Shown here: in pieces, positions 15,610 through 24,871 of the stretch
Position numbering within the stretch: the stretch's first letter is position 1
How the letters are laid out: each line of letters begins with the position of its first letter
Assembly: GCF_014646375.1 (NCBI RefSeq)
Contig: NZ_BMNI01000005.1
Location: 124,001-188,000, forward strand
Source of the DNA: Nocardioides phosphati
GTDB taxonomy: Bacteria > Actinomycetota > Actinomycetes > Propionibacteriales > Nocardioidaceae
Direction of reading: 5' to 3'
DNA length: 64,000 bases
The notes under the pieces: generated by a model
Database searches by the model: none
Told to the model about the DNA's origin: nothing
Seen by the model: the letters and a program-made list of their open reading frames with translations, nothing else
Translations under genes and position numbers: made by a program

Positions 15610-16770
15610 GTGGTCGCTGACGAGCTGGTCGACGAGGTCCGCGCCCGTCTGTCGCGGACGGGCGCCGCAGTCACCCCGCACGCCGTGGCCGAGGCCCTGC
15701 GCGCCGCGGGCCGACCGGTCGGCGACGCGACCGTCCTCGCCGTCCACGACGCGCTCCGCGCAGCCTCGGTCGGGCTCGGCCCGCTCGAGCCACTGCTGCG
15801 GCTCCCCGGGCTCACCGACATCCTGGTCAACGGTCCACGGGAGGTCTGGCTCGACCGCGGCTCCGGCCTCGAGCCGGCCGGTCCGGCCGTCGGGTTCCTG
15901 TCCGCCGGCTTCGTCGACGAGGCGGGGGTGCGGCGCTTCGCCCAGCGGCTCGCGGCAGCGGGTGGGCGGCGGCTCGACGACGCCTCGCCGACCGTCGACG
16001 TCCGGCTGCCCGACGGCGTGCGGTGCCATGCGGTCCTGGCGCCGGTGGCCCGCCCCGGCACGGTCGTCTCGCTCCGGGTGCCGCACCGGCTCGGGCTCTC
16101 GCTCGACGACCTCGCTTCCCGCGGCGCCCTGTCGGCCCACGGCCTCCGACTGGTCCGCCGCCTGCTCGCGGCCCGGGTCGCGTTCCTCGTGAGCGGGGGC
16201 ACGGGCACGGGCAAGACCACCTTGCTCGGTGCGATGCTCGCGGCCGTCGACCCGGCCGAGCGGCTGGTCGTCGTCGAGGACGCCGCCGAGCTCCAGCCGG
16301 CCCATCCGCACGTCGTCGCGCTCGAGGCGCGCCCCGCCAACCTCGAGGGCGTCGGCGAGGTGCCGCTCAGGTCGCTGGTGCGCCAGGCACTGCGCATGCG
16401 GCCCGATCGCCTGGTCGTGGGCGAGGTCCGCGGCGGAGAGGTGGTCGACCTGCTCGCAGCCCTCAACACCGGGCACGACGGCGGCTGCGGCACGCTCCAC
16501 GCCAACTCCGCGGCCGACGTGCCCGCGCGCGTCGAGGCACTCGCCCTCGCCGCCGGCCTCGGCCGCGAGGCCACCCACAGCCAGCTCGCCTCGGCGATCG
16601 GGGCGGTGCTGCACCTGTCGCGCCACCCGGTGCGGCGGCTGGTCGAGATCGCGGTGCCGGTGCGGGAGGCGTCGGGCCTGGTCCGGATGGAGACGGCCGT
16701 CGGCTTCGCGCCCGACGGTGGCGCGGTCGAGGGGCCGGCTGCCGACCGGCTGCTGGGGCGGCTCTCGTGA
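15610..16770 (+). CDS. tadA: TadA-family pilus assembly ATPase
   Basis: 386 residues from the GTG at 15610, one base after the ssd stop, with GGAGGG 5 nt upstream. This is a type II/IV secretion ATPase (CpaF group) that powers Flp pilus assembly at the inner face of the membrane. Walker A is SGGTGTGKTTLL near residue 200, the Asp box is LVVVEDAAEL, Walker B is RLVVGEVRGGEV, and the His box is GCGTLHANS. The N-terminal domain (LEPLLRLPGLTDILVNGP) is the standard TadA opening. It is shorter than proteobacterial TadA because the N-terminal extension is minimal. It overlaps tadB by 4 nt. Confidence 0.94.
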   Translation: MVADELVDEVRARLSRTGAAVTPHAVAEALRAAGRPVGDATVLAVHDALRAASVGLGPLEPLLRLPGLTDILVNGPREVWLDRGSGLEPAGPAVGFLSAGFVDEAGVRRFAQRLAAAGGRRLDDASPTVDVRLPDGVRCHAVLAPVARPGTVVSLRVPHRLGLSLDDLASRGALSAHGLRLVRRLLAARVAFLVSGGTGTGKTTLLGAMLAAVDPAERLVVVEDAAELQPAHPHVVALEARPANLEGVGEVPLRSLVRQALRMRPDRLVVGEVRGGEVVDLLAALNTGHDGGCGTLHANSAADVPARVEALALAAGLGREATHSQLASAIGAVLHLSRHPVRRLVEIAVPVREASGLVRMETAVGFAPDGGAVEGPAADRLLGRLS

Positions 16771-17633
16771 GCGCCGCCCCGGGCGCCGCGCTGCTCGCCG
16801 CGGGCGCTGCCGCCTGCGCGGTGGCGCTGGCGTGGCCGGCGCGCAGCTCAGTGCTCCGCGTCGCGGCAGGGCAGGCAGCTCCGGGGGCCCGCCTGGCTCG
16901 GCTTGGGGTGCTTGCCGTGCTCGCGGGCGTGTGGCTGGCGGGTGCCCGCCTGCGGCTCTGGCCGGGTGCGGGTGCGCTGCTGACCTCGGCCGGAGGGGTC
17001 GCCGCGCCGGCGGGGATCGGGCTTCTCGTGATGGCCGGGGTCTGGTGGATCCGGCGGCGGGCGAGCGCCCGCCGGGTCCGCGCCGCTGCTGCAGCTGCGG
17101 TGCTCGAGCTGTGTGAGGAGCTGGCGGGCGACCTCGCCGCCGGGGCTGCTCCGGGTGTCGCGCTCGAGCGGGCGGCACGCCGCTGGCCCGAGCTCGCGGC
17201 ACCCGCGACGGCGCACCGCTTGGGTGCCTCGGTGCCGGCTGCGTGGCGGGTGCTCGCGGCTTCTCCCGGGGCGACCGACCTCCAGGTCGTGGCCGCCGCC
17301 TGGCAGGTCGCCGAGCGCACCGGAGCCGGCCTCGCCGACACGCTCGCCGGGGTGGCGGCGGGCATCCGCGAGCAGCAGCGCACGCGGCGGCTGGTCGCCT
17401 CCGAGCTCGCCTCCGCGCGGGCGACCGCCCGCCTGATGGCCGCGCTGCCCCTGCTCACGCTGGCCGTGGGCTCGGGCGCGGGCGACCCGGTCGGCTTCCT
17501 GCTCGGCACGCCGGCGGGGCTGGCCTGTGCCGCAGCCGGCGTCGCCCTTGCCCTCGGTGGTGTCGCCTGGATCGAGGGCATCGCCGCCTCGCTCGAGCGC
17601 GAGGCGGCCTGGCAGCCGGAGAGTCCGGCATGA
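16767..17633 (+). CDS. tadB: TadB-family pilus assembly membrane protein
   Basis: 288 residues from a GTG that overlaps the tadA stop (GTGA). About five hydrophobic segments are seen: three near the N-terminus (ALLAAGAAACAVALAW, LGVLAVLAGVWLAG, GIGLLVMAGVWWI) and two at the end. In between lies the cytosolic T2SSF-type domain with ELCEELAGDLAAGAAPGVALE and LQVVAAAWQVAERTGAGLA. It is the platform protein that couples TadA to pilin extrusion, paired with TadC. It ends in an ATGA-type overlap with tadC. The gene is alanine-rich even for this genome. Confidence 0.88.
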   Translation: MSAAPGAALLAAGAAACAVALAWPARSSVLRVAAGQAAPGARLARLGVLAVLAGVWLAGARLRLWPGAGALLTSAGGVAAPAGIGLLVMAGVWWIRRRASARRVRAAAAAAVLELCEELAGDLAAGAAPGVALERAARRWPELAAPATAHRLGASVPAAWRVLAASPGATDLQVVAAAWQVAERTGAGLADTLAGVAAGIREQQRTRRLVASELASARATARLMAALPLLTLAVGSGAGDPVGFLLGTPAGLACAAAGVALALGGVAWIEGIAASLEREAAWQPESPA

Positions 17634-18376
17634 CCGGCATGACCGGCTGGATGGTGATCGCTGCGCTCGCAGCCGCCGCCGCGGCCGCCCTGGCCGTGCC
17701 TGTGCCCGCGGGCCGCCGCCTCGCCCGGCTGGTGGCGCCTTCTGTCGTCGACGACCCTCGCAGCGCGGACGGTGGAGTGCTCCGGAGGTTCCGCCTCCTG
17801 CTCGCCCTCGTCGCGGGCTCGGGCGGCCTCACCCTCGTCGACGGCCGGGTCGGCGTGGCGCTCGCGGCGGCGGTGAGCCTCGGTGTCTGGACCCTCTGCA
17901 CCCGCGCGGAGCCGCCCGGCGTACGTCGGGAGCGGGAGGCCGTACGCCGCGGGCTGCCGCACGTCACCCGCCTGCTGGCCGTCGTGCTCGCGAGCGGGCA
18001 GTCGGTGTCGACGGCTCTCGGTGTGGTGGCCGAGGCGCTGCCGGGCCCGGCGTCCGCCCCGCTCGCCCGGGCCCGGTCGTCACTCGGCGTGGGGGTGCCG
18101 ACCGAGGCGGTCTGGGCGGAGCTGGCGGCCACACCGGGCCTGGAGCCGCTCGGCCGCGCGTTCGCGCGGGCCTCCGAGAGCGGCGCCCGCGTGGTCGACA
18201 CCGTCGCGCGGCTCGCGGATCACCTCGCGGCCGAGGAGCGTGCCGGCGTCGAGGAACGGGCGCGCACGGTCGGCATCCGGGCGGCTGTGCCGCTGGGGCT
18301 CTGTCTCCTTCCGTCGTTCCTCCTGCTCGGCATCGTGCCGGTCGTGGCGGCCGCCCTCGGCTCGCTGCAGTGGTGA
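17630..18376 (+). CDS. tadC: TadC-family pilus assembly membrane protein
   Basis: 248 residues. Hydrophobic segments at residues about 8-25 and 58-90 and a pair near the C-terminus (VPLGLCLLPSFLLLGIVPVV) frame a T2SSF-like domain (HVTRLLAVVLASGQSVSTAL, LGRAFARASESGARVVDTV). It is the second platform subunit of the Flp pilus machine and probably a partner of TadB. The ATG overlaps the tadB stop. A 133-bp gap follows before the pilin gene, the only sizeable break inside the cluster, so the pilin genes may have an extra promoter. Confidence 0.88.
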   Translation: MTGMTGWMVIAALAAAAAAALAVPVPAGRRLARLVAPSVVDDPRSADGGVLRRFRLLLALVAGSGGLTLVDGRVGVALAAAVSLGVWTLCTRAEPPGVRREREAVRRGLPHVTRLLAVVLASGQSVSTALGVVAEALPGPASAPLARARSSLGVGVPTEAVWAELAATPGLEPLGRAFARASESGARVVDTVARLADHLAAEERAGVEERARTVGIRAAVPLGLCLLPSFLLLGIVPVVAAALGSLQW

Positions 18377-18509
18377 CCGCTTTCCCTCCACAGCACCCAT
18401 GGCGGGCGGGCTCTCCACGACACCTGCCGCGGGCACGGCGCGGTCGCGGTGACACGGCGAGCGTGGACCCGACGGGGCGAGTCCCGCCCCGCGACGAGAG
18501 GAGTTACGG

Positions 18510-18680
18510 ATGAAGGCGACGCGCAACGAGCAGGGCATCACCACCGCGGAGTACGCCGTGGGCACGGCGGCCGGCGCCGGCCTGGCAGGCGTCCTCTACC
18601 AGCTGGTGACGGGCGGCTTCGGCGACCAGCTGCTGCGGATGCTCTTCGACCACGTGCTCGGCCTGCTGGGCATCGGCTGA
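18510..18680 (+). CDS. Flp-pilin-like DUF4244 protein
   Basis: 56 residues, small for a gene but with a very strong ribosome site (GAGAGGAG, 6 nt before ATG 18510). The sequence MKATRNEQGITTAEYAVGTA has a short basic leader, a Gly, then a hydrophobic helix with a Glu at the +5-like position, as in Flp pilins; processing after the Gly by a prepilin peptidase is expected. No prepilin peptidase gene is in this window. DUF4244 proteins occupy this place in actinobacterial tad clusters and are the likely major pilin. The stop overlaps the start of the TadE-like gene by one base. Confidence 0.85.
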   Translation: MKATRNEQGITTAEYAVGTAAGAGLAGVLYQLVTGGFGDQLLRMLFDHVLGLLGIG

Positions 18681-19090
18681 TGGTGCGCAGGCGCGACGAG
18701 TGTGGAGCAGTGACCGCCGAGGCGGCGCTCGTGCTGCCGGTCCTCGCCGCGGTGACGCTCGCGCTGATCTGGATGCTGGGGCTGGCAGTGGCGCAGGTCC
18801 GGGTGACCGACGCGGCTCGTGAGGCGGCCCGTGCGGTGGCACGCGGCGATCCGGTCGCGGAGGCGACGGCCCTCGCCCGCACGGCCGCTCCCGGGGCGGA
18901 GGTGCAGGTCGACGCTGGCGGATCGCGGGTGAGGGTGCGGGTCGTCCGCACCGTGCGGCCGCCGGGCGACCTGCTCGGCCACCTGGCGGGGGCGCGGCTC
19001 GAAGCGACCGCCGAGGCACTCACGGAGGGCACTGCAGGCGGGGGCGAGGCCGCGCAGGGCAGCGTCGCGGGGCTGGAGCCGGCACCGTGA
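18680..19090 (+). CDS. TadE-like minor pseudopilin
   Basis: 136 residues. The leader MVRRRDECGAVTAEAALVLP contains the TadE signature (G-A-V-T-A-E-A-A) followed by one hydrophobic helix (VLAAVTLALIWMLGLAVAQ). The rest is an extracytoplasmic domain (RVTDAAREAARAVARGD), a sequence pattern typical of TadE. It probably acts as a minor pilin or assembly factor of the Flp pilus. The ATG at 18680 shares its A with the preceding stop, and the gene overlaps the next by 4 nt. Confidence 0.85.
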   Translation: MVRRRDECGAVTAEAALVLPVLAAVTLALIWMLGLAVAQVRVTDAAREAARAVARGDPVAEATALARTAAPGAEVQVDAGGSRVRVRVVRTVRPPGDLLGHLAGARLEATAEALTEGTAGGGEAAQGSVAGLEPAP

Positions 19091-19449
19091 CCGGGCGTCG
19101 CCCCGGGTCCGGGCGCGACGAGCGGGGCACCGCGACGGTCGCCGTGCTCTCGCTGATCGGAGTCGTGCTGCTCGTCGCAGCTGCGGCGGCGGCCGTGCTG
19201 GGCGCCGCCGTGGCCCACCGTCAGGCGCAGGCGGCCGCCGACCTTGCGGCGCTCTCCGGGGCGGCTGCGGCCGAGCAGGGTGACGACGCGTGTGGTGCGG
19301 CCGCCGACGTCGCGCGGGCCAACGGGGGAGACCTCGCCGACTGCCACCTGGAGGGCGACGACGTCCTGGTCTCGGTCACGGTCGACGTGCCCGGCGGCCT
19401 CGCGGTGGTCGGCGAGGTGCGGGCCCGAGCAAGGGCCGGGCGGTCATGA
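19087..19449 (+). CDS. TadE/TadG-like protein (Rv3654c-like)
   Basis: 120 residues from a GTG that overlaps the previous stop. The N-terminus has the pattern DERGTATVAVLSLIGVVLL: a leader, an invariant Gly, then a hydrophobic helix. The helix is followed by RQAQAAADLAALSGA, which is conserved in helicase/secretion-associated TadE-like proteins of the Rv3654c group. It is the last gene of the tad operon and ends 45 bp before the convergent helicase stop codon. Probably a membrane-anchored pilus component. Two cysteines (DACGAA and ADCHLE) could form a disulphide outside the membrane. Confidence 0.8.
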   Translation: MTGRRPGSGRDERGTATVAVLSLIGVVLLVAAAAAAVLGAAVAHRQAQAAADLAALSGAAAAEQGDDACGAAADVARANGGDLADCHLEGDDVLVSVTVDVPGGLAVVGEVRARARAGRS

Positions 19450-19493
19450 CCAGCCCGACGGTGGCCATCCGCGGGACCAGCCGCGCGACCGCC

Positions 19494-21833
19494 TCAGAGC
19501 GCCCGGGCGAGGAGGGCGTCGAGCAGGCGCACCGCGGCGTGCTTGTCGAGCGGGTTGTTCTGGTTGCCGCACTTGGGCGACTGCACGCAGCTCGGGCAGC
19601 CCTCGGCGCAGGCGCAGCCCTCGATCGCCTCACGCGTCGCGGTGAGCCAGTCGCGGGCCACGGCGTAGCCCCGCTCCGCGAAGCCGGCGCCGCCGGGGTG
19701 CCCGTCGTGCACGAAGACGGTGAGCATGCCGGTGTCGGGGTGGAGCGCGGTCGAGACGCCGCCGATGTCCCAGCGGTCGCAGGTCGCGAAGAGAGGAAGG
19801 AGCCCGATCGCGGCGTGCTCGGCGGCGTGCGCGGCACCGGGCAGGTCGCCCGGCTCGAGGCCGGCGGCCTCCCACACGTGCTGCGGCACGGTCCACCAGA
19901 CCGAGCCGGTGTGGAGCGATCGCGCGGGCAGGTCGAGCGGCTCCTCGCCGATCACCTCGCCCGAGGGCTGGCGCCTCCGCAGGTAGGAGACGACCTGGTG
20001 CGACACCGCCACCGAGCCGAAGGAGAGCCGGCAGCCACCCCACATCACGTGGTCGCGCTCGCCGAGGATCCGGATGTCGGTGATCTCGCGTGCCGACGTC
20101 GAGTAGTCGGTCTCGGCGCGCTCCATGAAGGCGACGTGGCCCTCGAGGTCGAGCTGCTCGACCAGCCAGGTCTCGCCGCGGTGCACGTAGACCGCGCCGG
20201 GGTGGGCGGTGCCGTGGGCCGAGCCGGCGTCGACCGTGCCGACGACCCGGCCGCTCGAGGCCTCGACGAGCTGCACCGGGGAGCCACCGGCCGAGCGCAG
20301 GTCGGCCAGGTCGGTGGCGCGCCGGTGGTCGGTCCAGAACCAGCCCGCCTGACGCCGCCGCAGCATGCCGGCCCCGGTCAGAGCGTCCACCGCCTCGCGA
20401 GCAGTCGGCCCGAAGAGGGGCAGGTCGGCCGGCGTGAGCGGCTTCTCCTCCGCCGCGGCGCAGAGGTGGGGGCCGAGCACGTAGGGGTTCGACGGGTCGA
20501 AGACGCTCGCCTCGACGGGGCGGCCGAGCAGCGCCTCGGGGTGCTGCACGAGGTAGGTGTCGAGCGGGTCGTCGCGCGCGACCAGCACGGCGAGGGCGTC
20601 ACCGCCGTTGCGGCCCGCGCGCCCGACCTGCTGCCACAGCGCCGCCCGCGTGCCCGGGAAGCCCGCGAGCAGCACGGCGTCGAGCCCGCTCACGTCGATG
20701 CCGAGCTCCAGCGCGTTGGTCGCCGCAAGCCCGAGCAGGTCGCCACGGCGCAGCGCCGCCTCGATCTCGCGGCGCTCCTCCGGCAGGTAGCCCCCGCGGT
20801 ACGCCGCAACCCGCTGCGGCAGCGACGGGTCGACCTCGGCGAGGTGGTCGGCAGCCGTGCGGGCGACCTGCTCGGCGCCGCGCCGCGAGCGGATGAAGGC
20901 GAGCGTCCGCACGCCCTCGACCACCAGGTCGGTGAGCAGGTCGGCGCACTCCGAGCTCGCCGCACGACGCACGGGCGCGCCGTTCTCCCCCTCGTAGGAG
21001 GTGAAGGGCGGCTCCCAGAGCCCGAGCGCCACCCGACCGCGCGGCGAGCCGTCGTCGGTCACCGCCTGCGCCGGCAGCCCGGTGAGGCGCAGGGCCAGCG
21101 CCTCCGGGTCGGCGACCGTCGCGCTGGCGAGGACGAACGTCGGGGACGCGCCGTACATCGCGCAGATCCGGCGGAGCCGGCGGATGACGTGGGAGACGTG
21201 GGCGCCGAAGACGCCGCGGTAGTGGTGGCACTCGTCGATCACGACGAACTCCAGGCCGCGGAGGAAGCGCGACCACCGCTCGTGGCCGGGCAGGAGCGAG
21301 TGGTGGAGCATGTCGGGGTTGGTGAGCAGGAGCTCGCCGCGGTCGCGTGCCCAGTCGCGCTGCTCGCGGGAGCTGTCGCCGTCGTGGGTGGTGGCCCAGA
21401 CGCCGGTGCGGAGCTCGAGCAGCGAGGCGAGCTGGTCCTGGGCGAGGGCCTTGGTGGGCGCGAGGTAGAGCGCGGTCGCGCCGCGCTGGCCGTGCGGCCC
21501 CCGGCTGTTGAGGATCGTCGTGAGCGCGGGCAGCTGGTAGGCGAGCGACTTTCCCGACGCGGTGCCGGTGGCGAGCACGACGTGCCGGCCGGCGTGCGCC
21601 GCGGAGGCCGCCGCGGCCTGGTGGCTCCACGGCGAGGTGACGCCGCGACTGGTGAAGCCCGCGACGACGTCGGGGTGCGCCCACGCGGGCCACTCCGCCC
21701 GCACGCCCTCCCGCGGTGGCAGCACCTCGACGTGCGCGAGCCGGTCGGCGCGCGGAGGCGTCGCCAGCCGGTCGAGGAGGGCGGCGACGTCGACCCCCGG
21801 CCTCCCCGGCAATGCGTGCTGCGTCGACGTCAC
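19494..21833 (-). CDS. DEAD/DEAH-box helicase, MrfA/YprA family
   Basis: 779 residues from the GTG at 21833 ([10 protein letters not shown]). The helicase core has Walker [18 protein letters not shown] near residue 80, the Walker B variant [10 protein letters not shown] (DECH), SATV, and motif [11 protein letters not shown]. After residue 550 comes the DUF1998-type region, ending in a cysteine cluster [17 protein letters not shown] near the C-terminus that probably binds zinc. B. subtilis MrfA with this layout acts in mitomycin-lesion repair; no MrfB-like nuclease gene is adjacent. The long C-terminal half matches full-length family members. It is transcribed divergently from the STAS gene. 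Confidence 0.9.
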   Translation of the reverse strand: MTSTQHALPGRPGVDVAALLDRLATPPRADRLAHVEVLPPREGVRAEWPAWAHPDVVAGFTSRGVTSPWSHQAAAASAAHAGRHVVLATGTASGKSLAYQLPALTTILNSRGPHGQRGATALYLAPTKALAQDQLASLLELRTGVWATTHDGDSSREQRDWARDRGELLLTNPDMLHHSLLPGHERWSRFLRGLEFVVIDECHHYRGVFGAHVSHVIRRLRRICAMYGASPTFVLASATVADPEALALRLTGLPAQAVTDDGSPRGRVALGLWEPPFTSYEGENGAPVRRAASSECADLLTDLVVEGVRTLAFIRSRRGAEQVARTAADHLAEVDPSLPQRVAAYRGGYLPEERREIEAALRRGDLLGLAATNALELGIDVSGLDAVLLAGFPGTRAALWQQVGRAGRNGGDALAVLVARDDPLDTYLVQHPEALLGRPVEASVFDPSNPYVLGPHLCAAAEEKPLTPADLPLFGPTAREAVDALTGAGMLRRRQAGWFWTDHRRATDLADLRSAGGSPVQLVEASSGRVVGTVDAGSAHGTAHPGAVYVHRGETWLVEQLDLEGHVAFMERAETDYSTSAREITDIRILGERDHVMWGGCRLSFGSVAVSHQVVSYLRRRQPSGEVIGEEPLDLPARSLHTGSVWWTVPQHVWEAAGLEPGDLPGAAHAAEHAAIGLLPLFATCDRWDIGGVSTALHPDTGMLTVFVHDGHPGGAGFAERGYAVARDWLTATREAIEGCACAEGCPSCVQSPKCGNQNNPLDKHAAVRLLDALLARAL

Positions 21834-21882
21834 CCACCCAGTTTCCCAGCGACCACCGACAGCCGCGTGGTTTGATACCGGC

Positions 21883-22221
21883 GTGGACCTCGACCTCACT
21901 GCCCGCGACCTCGACGGTGTGTCGGTCGTCGCCGTCAAGGGCGAGATCGACGTCTACACCGCGCCCCGGCTCCGTGACCGGATCACCGACCTCGTCGGTG
22001 GCGGCACCTACCGGATCGTGGTCGACCTCGAGGGCGTGGAGTTCCTCGACTCGACTGGTCTCGGTGTGCTCGTCGGCGGCCTGAAGAAGGTGCGCGCGCA
22101 CGGCGGCTCGCTCCAGCTGGTCTGCACGCAGGAGCGCCTGCTCAAGATCTTCCGCATCACGGGCCTGGCGAAGGTCTTCGCGATCCACGACGACCTCGAC
22201 AGCGCGATCGCCGCCGCCTGA
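21883..22221 (+). CDS. STAS-domain anti-sigma factor antagonist
   Basis: 112 residues that form one STAS domain. The phosphorylatable serine lies in [13 protein letters not shown], the family hallmark. The N-terminus is [15 protein letters not shown], as in RsbV/BldG-type antagonists. In this family the unphosphorylated form binds an anti-sigma kinase and frees a stress or development sigma factor. No anti-sigma or sigma gene is linked here, so the partner is encoded elsewhere. The GTG at 21883 is the only reasonable start. It lies 50 bp from the divergent helicase and 91 bp before hppA. Confidence 0.9.
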   Translation: MDLDLTARDLDGVSVVAVKGEIDVYTAPRLRDRITDLVGGGTYRIVVDLEGVEFLDSTGLGVLVGGLKKVRAHGGSLQLVCTQERLLKIFRITGLAKVFAIHDDLDSAIAAA

Positions 22222-22311
22222 GGCGCTCGTCACCTCCACCCCTCGACGGGTCGGTGAAGCCGTGCCACTCTGAAACGGCACACGGGGGTTCCCGGACGAC
22301 AGAGGTGTGGC

Positions 22312-24720
22312 ATGGCTGCTGCAGACATCGAACTGACCGGTTCCGACCTGACGCTCGTCCTGGGCGTCGGAGCGGTGGCGCTCGTCGCCCTGATCATGGC
22401 GGCGGTCTTCCGACGGCAGGTCCTGGCCGCCGACGAGGGCACCCCGATGATGCAGGAGATCGCGAAGGCGGTGCAGGAGGGCGCTGACGCCTACCTGCGA
22501 CGGCAGCTCAAGACACTGGCCGGGTTCGCGGTGATCGCCTTCCTCCTGCTCCTCGCGCTGCCGGCCGACGACCTCGGCGTACGTCTGGGGCGGTCAGCGT
22601 TCTTCCTCGTGGGAGCGGCGTTCTCGGCGACGATCGGCTACCTCGGCATGTGGCTCGCGGTGCGCGCCAACGTCCGGGTCGCCTCCGCCGCCGACGAGCC
22701 CGGGGGAGCGGGCCGCGGTGCGGCGATGAACATCGCCTTCCGCACGGGCGCCTTCGTCGGCATGGCCACGGTCGGCCTCGGCCTGCTCGGCGCCAGCCTC
22801 GTCGTGCTCCTGTACGGCGGCCAGGCGCCACATGTCCTCGAGGGCTTCGGCTTCGGAGCCGCGCTGCTCGCGATGTTCATGCGTGTCGGCGGCGGCATCT
22901 TCACCAAGGCCGCCGACGTCGGCGCCGACCTCGTCGGCAAGGTCGAGCAGGGCATCCCCGAGGACGACCCGCGCAACGCCGCGACGATCGCCGACAACGT
23001 CGGTGACAACGTCGGCGACTGCGCCGGCATGGCCGCCGACCTCTTCGAGTCGTACGCCGTCACCCTGGTCGCAGCGCTCATCCTCGGGTCGGCGGCGTTC
23101 GGCCTGCAGGGCCTGGTCTTCCCGCTGCTCGTGCCGGCTGTCGGCGCGGTGACCGCCGTGATCGGCATCTTCCTGTGCCGCCCGCGTGAGGGCGAGAACG
23201 GCCTGCGCACGATCAACCGCGCCTTCTACCTGAGCGCAGCCATCGCGGCTGTCGCCTGCTCGGCCGTCGCCTTTGCCTACCTGCCGCGCTCGATCAGCGG
23301 GCTCACCGGCGGCCTCAACAGCACCACCGCCGGCGCCGCCAAGCAGCTCGACGCGATCACCGGCTCCACGACCGGCAGCATCGACCCGGCCCTGGTCGCC
23401 GCCAGCGCGGTGCTCATCGGCATCGTCCTCGCGGCGGTGATCCTGGCGATCACCGGCTACTTCACCGGCACCGAGCACGAGCCGGTCAAGGGGGTCGGCC
23501 GCACCTCCGTGACCGGCGCGGCGACCGTGATCCTCAGCGGCCTGAGTGTCGGCTTCGAGTCGGCGGTCTACACGACGCTGGTGATCGGAGCAGCCGTCTT
23601 CGGCGCCTTCGCCCTCGGCTCCGGCTCGCTGTCGGTGGCCCTCTTCGCCGTGGCCCTCACCGGCTGCGGACTGCTCACCACCGTCGGCGTGATCGTCGCG
23701 ATGGACACCTTCGGCCCGGTCTCCGACAACGCCCAGGGCATCGCGGAGATGTCGGGCGACGTCCACGAGTCCGGCGCACAGGTGCTGACCGAGCTCGACG
23801 CGGTCGGCAACACCACGAAGGCGATCACCAAGGGCATCGCGATCGCGACCGCGGTGCTCGCAGCCAGCGCTCTCTTCGGCTCCTACATCGGCTCGGTCAT
23901 CGACGAGCTCCAGGCGAGCGGTGCGAAGTCCGCACCGACGTTCGCGGTCTTCAGCCCCGACGTCCTGGTCGGGCTCCTCATCGGCGTCAGCGTGGTCTTC
24001 CTCTTCGCGGGTCTGGCCATCAACGCCGTCGGGCGCGCGGCCGGTGCGGTCGTCATGGAGGTGCGCAAGCAGTTCGCCGAGGACCCGGGGATCATGGCCG
24101 GCACCAGCCGCCCGGCGTACGGCCGCGTCGTCGACATCGTCACCCGCGACTCGCTGCGCGAGCTGGTCACGCCCGGTGTCCTCGCGGTCCTGGCGCCCGT
24201 CGTCGTGGGCTTCGGCCTGGGCGTCGGACCGCTCGCGGGCTTCCTCGCCGGCGCGATCGGAGCGGGCACCCTGATGGCGGTCTTCCTCGCCAACGCGGGT
24301 GGCGCCTGGGACAACGCCAAGAAGCTGATCGAGGACGGTCACCACGGGGGGAAGGGGTCCGCGGCCCATGAGGCGACGATCATCGGTGACACCGTCGGTG
24401 ACCCGTTCAAGGACACCGCCGGCCCCGCGATCAACCCGCTGATCAAGGTGATGAACCTGGTCAGCCTCCTGATCGTCGGCGCCGTCGTGAGCATGACCCT
24501 CGGCCGCGACGCCAACCGTCCGCTCTCGCTCCTCATCTCCGGGGTCGCGCTGGCGATCATCGTGGCGGCCGTCGTGGCGAGCAAGCGGCGCTCGACCCAC
24601 CTCCACGACAAGTACGACGTGCCCGACAGCCCGGCGACCCTGAAGCCGTCGGCTCCGCGCAGCGAGCGGCCGGGTGCGCACGAGCCGCCGCACTCGCGCC
24701 GCGGAGTGGTCCGCCACTGA
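22312..24720 (+). CDS. hppA: Membrane proton-translocating pyrophosphatase
   Basis: 802 residues with about 16 hydrophobic helices. It hydrolyses pyrophosphate at the cytosolic face and pumps protons. Substrate-binding motifs are KAADVGADLVGKVEQGIPEDD near residue 200 and DNVGDNVGDCAGMAADLFE just after. In the second half, DTFGPVSDNAQGIAEM and GDTVGDPFKDTAGPAINPL supply the remaining ligands. The key position reads GNTTKA: a lysine here marks the K+-independent subclass. A glycine-rich N-terminal helix and a basic C-terminal tail complete the protein. A ribosome site (AGAGG) precedes the ATG. A long nested hairpin follows the stop. Confidence 0.96.
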   Translation: MAAADIELTGSDLTLVLGVGAVALVALIMAAVFRRQVLAADEGTPMMQEIAKAVQEGADAYLRRQLKTLAGFAVIAFLLLLALPADDLGVRLGRSAFFLVGAAFSATIGYLGMWLAVRANVRVASAADEPGGAGRGAAMNIAFRTGAFVGMATVGLGLLGASLVVLLYGGQAPHVLEGFGFGAALLAMFMRVGGGIFTKAADVGADLVGKVEQGIPEDDPRNAATIADNVGDNVGDCAGMAADLFESYAVTLVAALILGSAAFGLQGLVFPLLVPAVGAVTAVIGIFLCRPREGENGLRTINRAFYLSAAIAAVACSAVAFAYLPRSISGLTGGLNSTTAGAAKQLDAITGSTTGSIDPALVAASAVLIGIVLAAVILAITGYFTGTEHEPVKGVGRTSVTGAATVILSGLSVGFESAVYTTLVIGAAVFGAFALGSGSLSVALFAVALTGCGLLTTVGVIVAMDTFGPVSDNAQGIAEMSGDVHESGAQVLTELDAVGNTTKAITKGIAIATAVLAASALFGSYIGSVIDELQASGAKSAPTFAVFSPDVLVGLLIGVSVVFLFAGLAINAVGRAAGAVVMEVRKQFAEDPGIMAGTSRPAYGRVVDIVTRDSLRELVTPGVLAVLAPVVVGFGLGVGPLAGFLAGAIGAGTLMAVFLANAGGAWDNAKKLIEDGHHGGKGSAAHEATIIGDTVGDPFKDTAGPAINPLIKVMNLVSLLIVGAVVSMTLGRDANRPLSLLISGVALAIIVAAVVASKRRSTHLHDKYDVPDSPATLKPSAPRSERPGAHEPPHSRRGVVRH

Positions 24721-24754
24721 CGCGCCGCCGTCGTACGCGCCGCCCGTCATCGCT

Positions 24755-24822
24755 GTAACGCCCTGTTGCGGCCACTGACGCCCTCGTCTGCGAGGGCGCC
24801 AGTGCACCGAACAGGGCGTTAC
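24755..24822. repeat. Long nested palindrome after hppA, probable terminator
   Basis: The outer arms GTAACGCCCTGTT (24755-24767) and AACAGGGCGTTAC (24810-24822) match over 13 bp. Inside, CACTG (24773-24777) pairs with CAGTG (24800-24804), and CGCCCTCG (24779-24786) pairs with CGAGGGCG (24791-24798) around the loop TCTG. In total 26 bp are paired within 68 nt. It starts 34 nt past the hppA stop and ends about 50 nt before the next gene. It works as a terminator in either direction on paper, but it is longer than needed and may be a mobile palindromic repeat. Confidence 0.65.
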
Positions 24823-24871
24823 GGTGCCGGCCGAGCGGGAGCACAGAGCGCCGTCGGGGATGATGGGGCGC

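Noticed and set aside
19290..21875. Long plus-strand frame opposite the helicase
   Set aside because: Antisense shadow; the helicase on the minus strand has all its motifs.
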